This document shows positions 60,520-64,000 of a DNA stretch of 64,000 bases, piece by piece. The stretch lies in NCBI RefSeq assembly GCF_001553545.1, contig NZ_CP014227.1, forward strand, positions 1,656,501 to 1,720,500. The letters are read 5' to 3'. The translations under genes were made by a program, and so were the position numbers. Within the stretch, counting starts at the first letter, position 1. Every line of letters starts with the position of its first letter. Below the pieces are notes generated by a model. It was not told the DNA's origin. It ran no database searches and saw only the letters and a program-made list of their open reading frames with translations. The DNA comes from Capnocytophaga haemolytica (GTDB taxonomy: Bacteria; Bacteroidota; Bacteroidia; Flavobacteriales; Flavobacteriaceae).

Positions 60520-62463
60520 CTAAAAGAAATAACGCTTAAAGGCTTCGATAGCGGCGTAATCTGCAAAACCTAACGCGCGATATCTACGAGCTGTCTCGCT
60601 GTTGCGTGCTTCAGCCCGTTGCCAGAACTCGCGAAGGTCTTCTCCTTGGAACATCGCCCCATCTTTCTGTGATTGATGGAAGAATATCGCCTGACGCTTC
60701 TTGAGCACCTGCGCAGGACTCATCGGTACCGCCATTTCGATCTCGTGGATGTCCCATTCGTGCCAAGCACCGCGGTAGAGCCATACCCAGCAGTCCTTCA
60801 TATAGTCCTTGTGCTTCAAATTCTTCAATGCGGCGAAGATAGCGTCGAGACAAACCTTGTGTGTGCCGTGAGGGTCAGCCAAATCGCCCGCAGCGTAGAT
60901 CTGATGCGGCTTCACTTCCTCGATCAAATCCATAATGATCTTGATATCTGCCTCACCAATAGGGTTTTTCTTCTCTGTACCTGTTTCGTAGAACGGCAGA
61001 TTGAGGAAATGCACGTGCGCATCGGGCACGCCTTCGTAACGTGTGGCTGCCAGCGACTCGTGGCGACGGATATTGGCTTTCAATTGGCGCACCAAAAGGC
61101 TATCGATCTCGTTCGACTTCTTATTTTGCAGCGTGGTGATGATCTCGTTGAGCACACCCATATCCCCTTTGTTTTCTTTGACTACATCGCGGAACACTTC
61201 GGCGAACTTGAGGGCTTCGTGGTCGGACACGGCATAGTTACCCGAGGTTTGGTAAGCCACGTGCACCTCGTGTCCTTGCGATACCAAGCGGTCGAAGGTG
61301 CCACCCATTGAAATGACGTCGTCGTCAGGGTGCGGACTGAAGATAATCACGCGCTTCTTGTGTGGTTGTTCGCGTTCAGGGCGGGCAGTGTCGTCCGCAT
61401 TCGGCTTACCACCTGGCCAACCTGTGATGGTGTGCTGCAAGCGGTTGAACATCGCGATGTTGAGGTCGTAAGCAGGACCTGATTCCGCCAACAGCTTCGA
61501 CATACCATTGTCGTTGTAGTCCTTATCGGTGAGCTTGAGGATCGTTTTATCCAGATGCTCGCAAAGCCATACGATCGCCTTCGCTTTGAGGTCTTCATCC
61601 CACTGCACGTCAGTAACGAGCCAAGGAGTTTTCATGCGGGTAAGATCTGCAGACGCCTCAGTGTCCAACACGAAGGTGGTATTGTCGTGTTCTTGCAAGT
61701 AAGTAGCTGGCACGTCCGAAGTTACAGGACCTTCTACCGCCTTTGCAATGATCGATGCTTTGGCACTACCCCAAGCTAGCAGCACAATGCGCTTAGCGCT
61801 CATCACGGTGCGGATACCCATAGTGATGGCTTGGCGTGGCACGTTGTCAATGCCGTGGAAAGAGCCCGCAGCATCGGAACGAGTGAGGTGGTCGAGGGTG
61901 ATGATGCGTGTACCCGAATTGCGGTGCGAGCCAGGCTCATTAAAGCCGATGTGCCCCGTACGTCCGATGCCCAACAGCTGGAAATCAAGCCCGCCACAGT
62001 CCTGAATCTTCTTGTCGTAGCCCAAGCAGTAGGTCTCGATATCCTCACGTGCTACGGTTCCGTTCGGGATGTTGATGTTTTCCTTAGGGATATCGATGTG
62101 ATTGAAGAGGTGTTCGTGCATAAAGTGCCAATAACTCTGCAAGTCCTGCTTCTCCATTGGGTAGTACTCGTCTAAGTTAAAGGTAATTACGTTCTTGAAG
62201 CTCAAGCCTTCCTCTTTGTGCAGGCGTACCAACTCCTCGTATACCTTCACAGGTGACGACCCTGTTGCCAAGCCCAATACACAGGCTTTCCCCTCTGATT
62301 GTTTGTGCTTGATAAGTGCGGCGATCTCGCGTGCCACGCTTACAGACGCATCTACTGAATCGGCAAAAACAATATTGTCGATCTTCTCAAATCGCGTTTC
62401 CTCAAACAAGCCCGCTGGCTGGTGTTCTATCAAAGAAACTTTCTGTTTAATATGTGTTCTCAT
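60520..62463 (-). CDS. nagB: Glucosamine-6-phosphate deaminase fused to a PIG-L/LmbE-like domain
   Basis: 647 aa, about 2.4 times a normal NagB. Residues about 25-300 are a complete NagB: GLATGSSP (64-71), NLDEY (96-100) and GIGRTGHIGFNEPG (165-178). Residues about 370-640 are a PIG-L-type deacetylase domain starting with the zinc motif SPHPDDDVISMGG and later PHQIYAAGDLADPHGTHKVC. The deaminase gives fructose-6-P and ammonia; the second domain may deacetylate an N-acetyl sugar, so one protein might do two successive steps. This fusion recurs in Bacteroidetes. It faces the sialic-acid operon whose product feeds it. Confidence 0.92.
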   Translation of the reverse strand: MRTHIKQKVSLIEHQPAGLFEETRFEKIDNIVFADSVDASVSVAREIAALIKHKQSEGKACVLGLATGSSPVKVYEELVRLHKEEGLSFKNVITFNLDEYYPMEKQDLQSYWHFMHEHLFNHIDIPKENINIPNGTVAREDIETYCLGYDKKIQDCGGLDFQLLGIGRTGHIGFNEPGSHRNSGTRIITLDHLTRSDAAGSFHGIDNVPRQAITMGIRTVMSAKRIVLLAWGSAKASIIAKAVEGPVTSDVPATYLQEHDNTTFVLDTEASADLTRMKTPWLVTDVQWDEDLKAKAIVWLCEHLDKTILKLTDKDYNDNGMSKLLAESGPAYDLNIAMFNRLQHTITGWPGGKPNADDTARPEREQPHKKRVIIFSPHPDDDVISMGGTFDRLVSQGHEVHVAYQTSGNYAVSDHEALKFAEVFRDVVKENKGDMGVLNEIITTLQNKKSNEIDSLLVRQLKANIRRHESLAATRYEGVPDAHVHFLNLPFYETGTEKKNPIGEADIKIIMDLIEEVKPHQIYAAGDLADPHGTHKVCLDAIFAALKNLKHKDYMKDCWVWLYRGAWHEWDIHEIEMAVPMSPAQVLKKRQAIFFHQSQKDGAMFQGEDLREFWQRAEARNSETARRYRALGFADYAAIEAFKRYFF

Positions 62464-62506
62464 TCTTATTTGGTAAATGAATTTTTGATTTTTTATTTCC
62501 GAGACG

Positions 62507-62514
62507 CAAAGTTA
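62507..62514 (-). promoter_or_regulatory. -7 box TAACTTTG of nagB
   Basis: Minus-strand TAnnTTTGC match 44 bp before the nagB ATG. Confidence 0.6.
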
Positions 62515-62636
62515 CAGCTTTTTGATAAACTGGGCAAATAATTTTCACATTATTTTAAGTGTTTTTTTTCAAATTGTTAATATACAATGGAGATAGGGAG
62601 AATAAACACAAAAATCGGATGGGTATCGAATAGATG

Positions 62637-64000
62637 CTAAACCTCATTTTGACGGTTGAAGACACTTTTTACCGATTGGTTTAAGTTCTTTGCCAAGCCA
62701 AATAGATAGTTGAACTGCTCGAAGTAGAGTTGCGTTTCCCGCTTTGAAATATTGCTCAGATCATCGGGCTGGGGAGGGGTGCTGATAATTGTCTGTATTG
62801 CCTCATTGAACTCACTGATAGCGGTGTCAGAGTTCGAAGTATCAGTACTTTCTTGTACAAATACAGAAAGCGATTGCTGCAACATCTCTATAAGTGTATC
62901 AATGGCATCGTTGAATACTTTTTTAGGAAAAGTACTCTTTTTGGCACTAATTCTCACCCCAAGCGATGCCACTGAGGCTAAAAAAGATTGTTGCAAAACG
63001 ATAATCCCGTAGACAGAGGGGTTCTTGTTCTGCATAAACTTAGGCTCTTGAAGCATTCTTTGGAAGGTAGTATTGAGGTTTGATAGCGCCAGAACAGCTT
63101 CTTTGCGCGATACTTTGTAAGCAGTGGTAATTCCTTCGCCCGTATTGAAGATTTCCTTCACCTGCTGTAAATAGCCCATATTAGCTTTGATAGAACGCAC
63201 GACGGCTCCCTGATAGGTAGTGTGTTCCCAAGTAGGAAGCAGTAAGTAGTTTGCCCCCACAGAAAGCCCAACTGCGATAACGGTATCTATAAGGCGGACG
63301 TATATCACTGAGTAGACATCGGGGTTGATCAATGCAAACATAAACACGGCTGAAATCGTGATAAAGATAGAGGCGTACATATAGTTCTCCTGCAAAAGTC
63401 CAAAAGCAATAGGCATTGCCAGTATGGCGATATACATATATAATGGTGGGTAGGGTACGAAATATATTACCGCAAATGAAGCTGCCCCTCCTAAGATAGT
63501 GCCGTAGACGCGACTCAGTGAGCGAGATTGTGTAATGCCAAACCCTGGGCGCATTATGATGAAGATCGTCAGCAGGATCCAGTAAGCATTCTCCAGCGAG
63601 TAATGTAGCCCGATAAGGTAACCGATGGTCACCACAATGGAAAGGCGCAATGCGTGCCGAAAGAAAGTAGATTGCAACGAAATATGGTCGCCAAGGCGTC
63701 GCAGTGAATAGTTTTGCTCACTGACGAACTTACGATACGTGCTCTCATCGCGCTGCCCCATATCGCTGCTGTAATAGTTCTCAAAGATGGTACGAATATT
63801 TTCTACCAATGTGTATTGTTTCTCAATGTAGATGTAAAAGTTGCGGAGTGCAAGTAGCTGCTCCTTCTCTTTATCTGTTTCAGTGCGATCTTTTAGTGAA
63901 TCGTTCTTTTCCTTGGCTTCTATCAGTAGGCTTTTAAGTGAGTTCGTGAGCTTTATTGACTTTCGTGAGCCAATATAGGCAGCCATTTGCTTCATCTGCG
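62637..64000 (-). CDS. FUSC family membrane protein, truncated by the window edge
   Basis: The frame is open at the right edge; at least 453 C-terminal residues are visible, of about 700-750 expected for YccS/YhfK-type proteins. A transmembrane bundle (about residues 110-255: FRHALRLSIVVTIGYLIGLHYSLENAYWILLTIFIIMRPGFGITQSRSLSRVYGTILGG) contains the conserved FUSC core. It is preceded by a cytoplasmic helical region and followed by a C-terminal soluble helical part. The family is linked to efflux of aromatic acids or fusaric acid, but the physiological role of the long form is unclear. Confidence 0.85.
   Translation of the reverse strand, partial: QMKQMAAYIGSRKSIKLTNSLKSLLIEAKEKNDSLKDRTETDKEKEQLLALRNFYIYIEKQYTLVENIRTIFENYYSSDMGQRDESTYRKFVSEQNYSLRRLGDHISLQSTFFRHALRLSIVVTIGYLIGLHYSLENAYWILLTIFIIMRPGFGITQSRSLSRVYGTILGGAASFAVIYFVPYPPLYMYIAILAMPIAFGLLQENYMYASIFITISAVFMFALINPDVYSVIYVRLIDTVIAVGLSVGANYLLLPTWEHTTYQGAVVRSIKANMGYLQQVKEIFNTGEGITTAYKVSRKEAVLALSNLNTTFQRMLQEPKFMQNKNPSVYGIIVLQQSFLASVASLGVRISAKKSTFPKKVFNDAIDTLIEMLQQSLSVFVQESTDTSNSDTAISEFNEAIQTIISTPPQPDDLSNISKRETQLYFEQFNYLFGLAKNLNQSVKSVFNRQNEV

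Overview
The window reads as chromosomal DNA of a Bacteroidetes bacterium of the class Flavobacteriia. A Capnocytophaga-like oral commensal is my best guess, from gene content only. Reasons: about twenty promoters carry the Bacteroidetes -7 box TAnnTTTG, usually TACCTTTGC or TATCTTTGC, a short distance before the start codon. There is a SusC/SusD pair, there are many lipoproteins with Bacteroidetes lipoboxes, and sialic-acid catabolism uses an AGE-type epimerase with a NanM-type mutarotase. Intergenic DNA is AT-rich. There is no prophage, integrase, intact IS or CRISPR array.

Layout. 1-8.5 kb: the end of an acyltransferase, then leftward genes for a DUF4369 lipoprotein, isochorismate synthase, an MdlA-like ABC exporter, PepD and a patatin/beta-barrel protein. 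9-15.5 kb: a DUF4136 lipoprotein, lrgAB, a coiled-coil membrane protein, a GH95 fucosidase and a methyltransferase. 15.5-22.8 kb: pta-ackA, then leftward tgt, an LptF/G permease, folP and cdaA. 23.6-27 kb: a rightward block of unrecognised envelope genes that starts with a 40-codon membrane peptide. 27-36.3 kb: DUF445, sdaA-rsmA-mgtE, a GH16-like lipoprotein, and exbB-exbD-tonB-small peptide-folC. 36.5 kb: three identical tRNA-Val(UAC) genes. 37-49 kb: recG, an M16 peptidase and a SusCD uptake locus with a third lipoprotein. 49.1-50.8 kb: a frameshifted small lipoprotein, a 378-bp array of 21-bp palindromic units, an unknown 173-aa gene and its 200-nt structured leader. 50.8-55 kb: a leftward operon of a MacB-like permease, a PLP deaminase, a glucosaminidase-LysM lipoprotein and prmC. 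55.5-62.5 kb: a sialic-acid operon (AGE epimerase, NanM, MFS transporter, NanA lyase) facing nagB. The window ends in a truncated FUSC membrane protein.

Functional links. The neuraminate genes take free sialic acid to ManNAc plus pyruvate and then GlcNAc; after phosphorylation and deacetylation by enzymes not seen here, NagB would yield fructose-6-phosphate. Pta-AckA makes ATP and acetate from acetyl-CoA. ExbB-ExbD-TonB can energise SusC-type transporters such as the one at 46-49 kb.

The most unusual material is non-coding. Short tandem arrays with strict periods of 7, 8, 11, 21 and 22 bp sit in intergenic spaces, mostly upstream of promoters, and one heptamer array lies in frame inside the ABC exporter gene. 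The 21-bp array at 49.5-49.9 kb is the strongest candidate for an undescribed DNA element. Two small inverted-repeat elements that could be MITEs are also present. Several ORF starts were moved downstream because a promoter box lies between the longest-ORF start and the next ATG.
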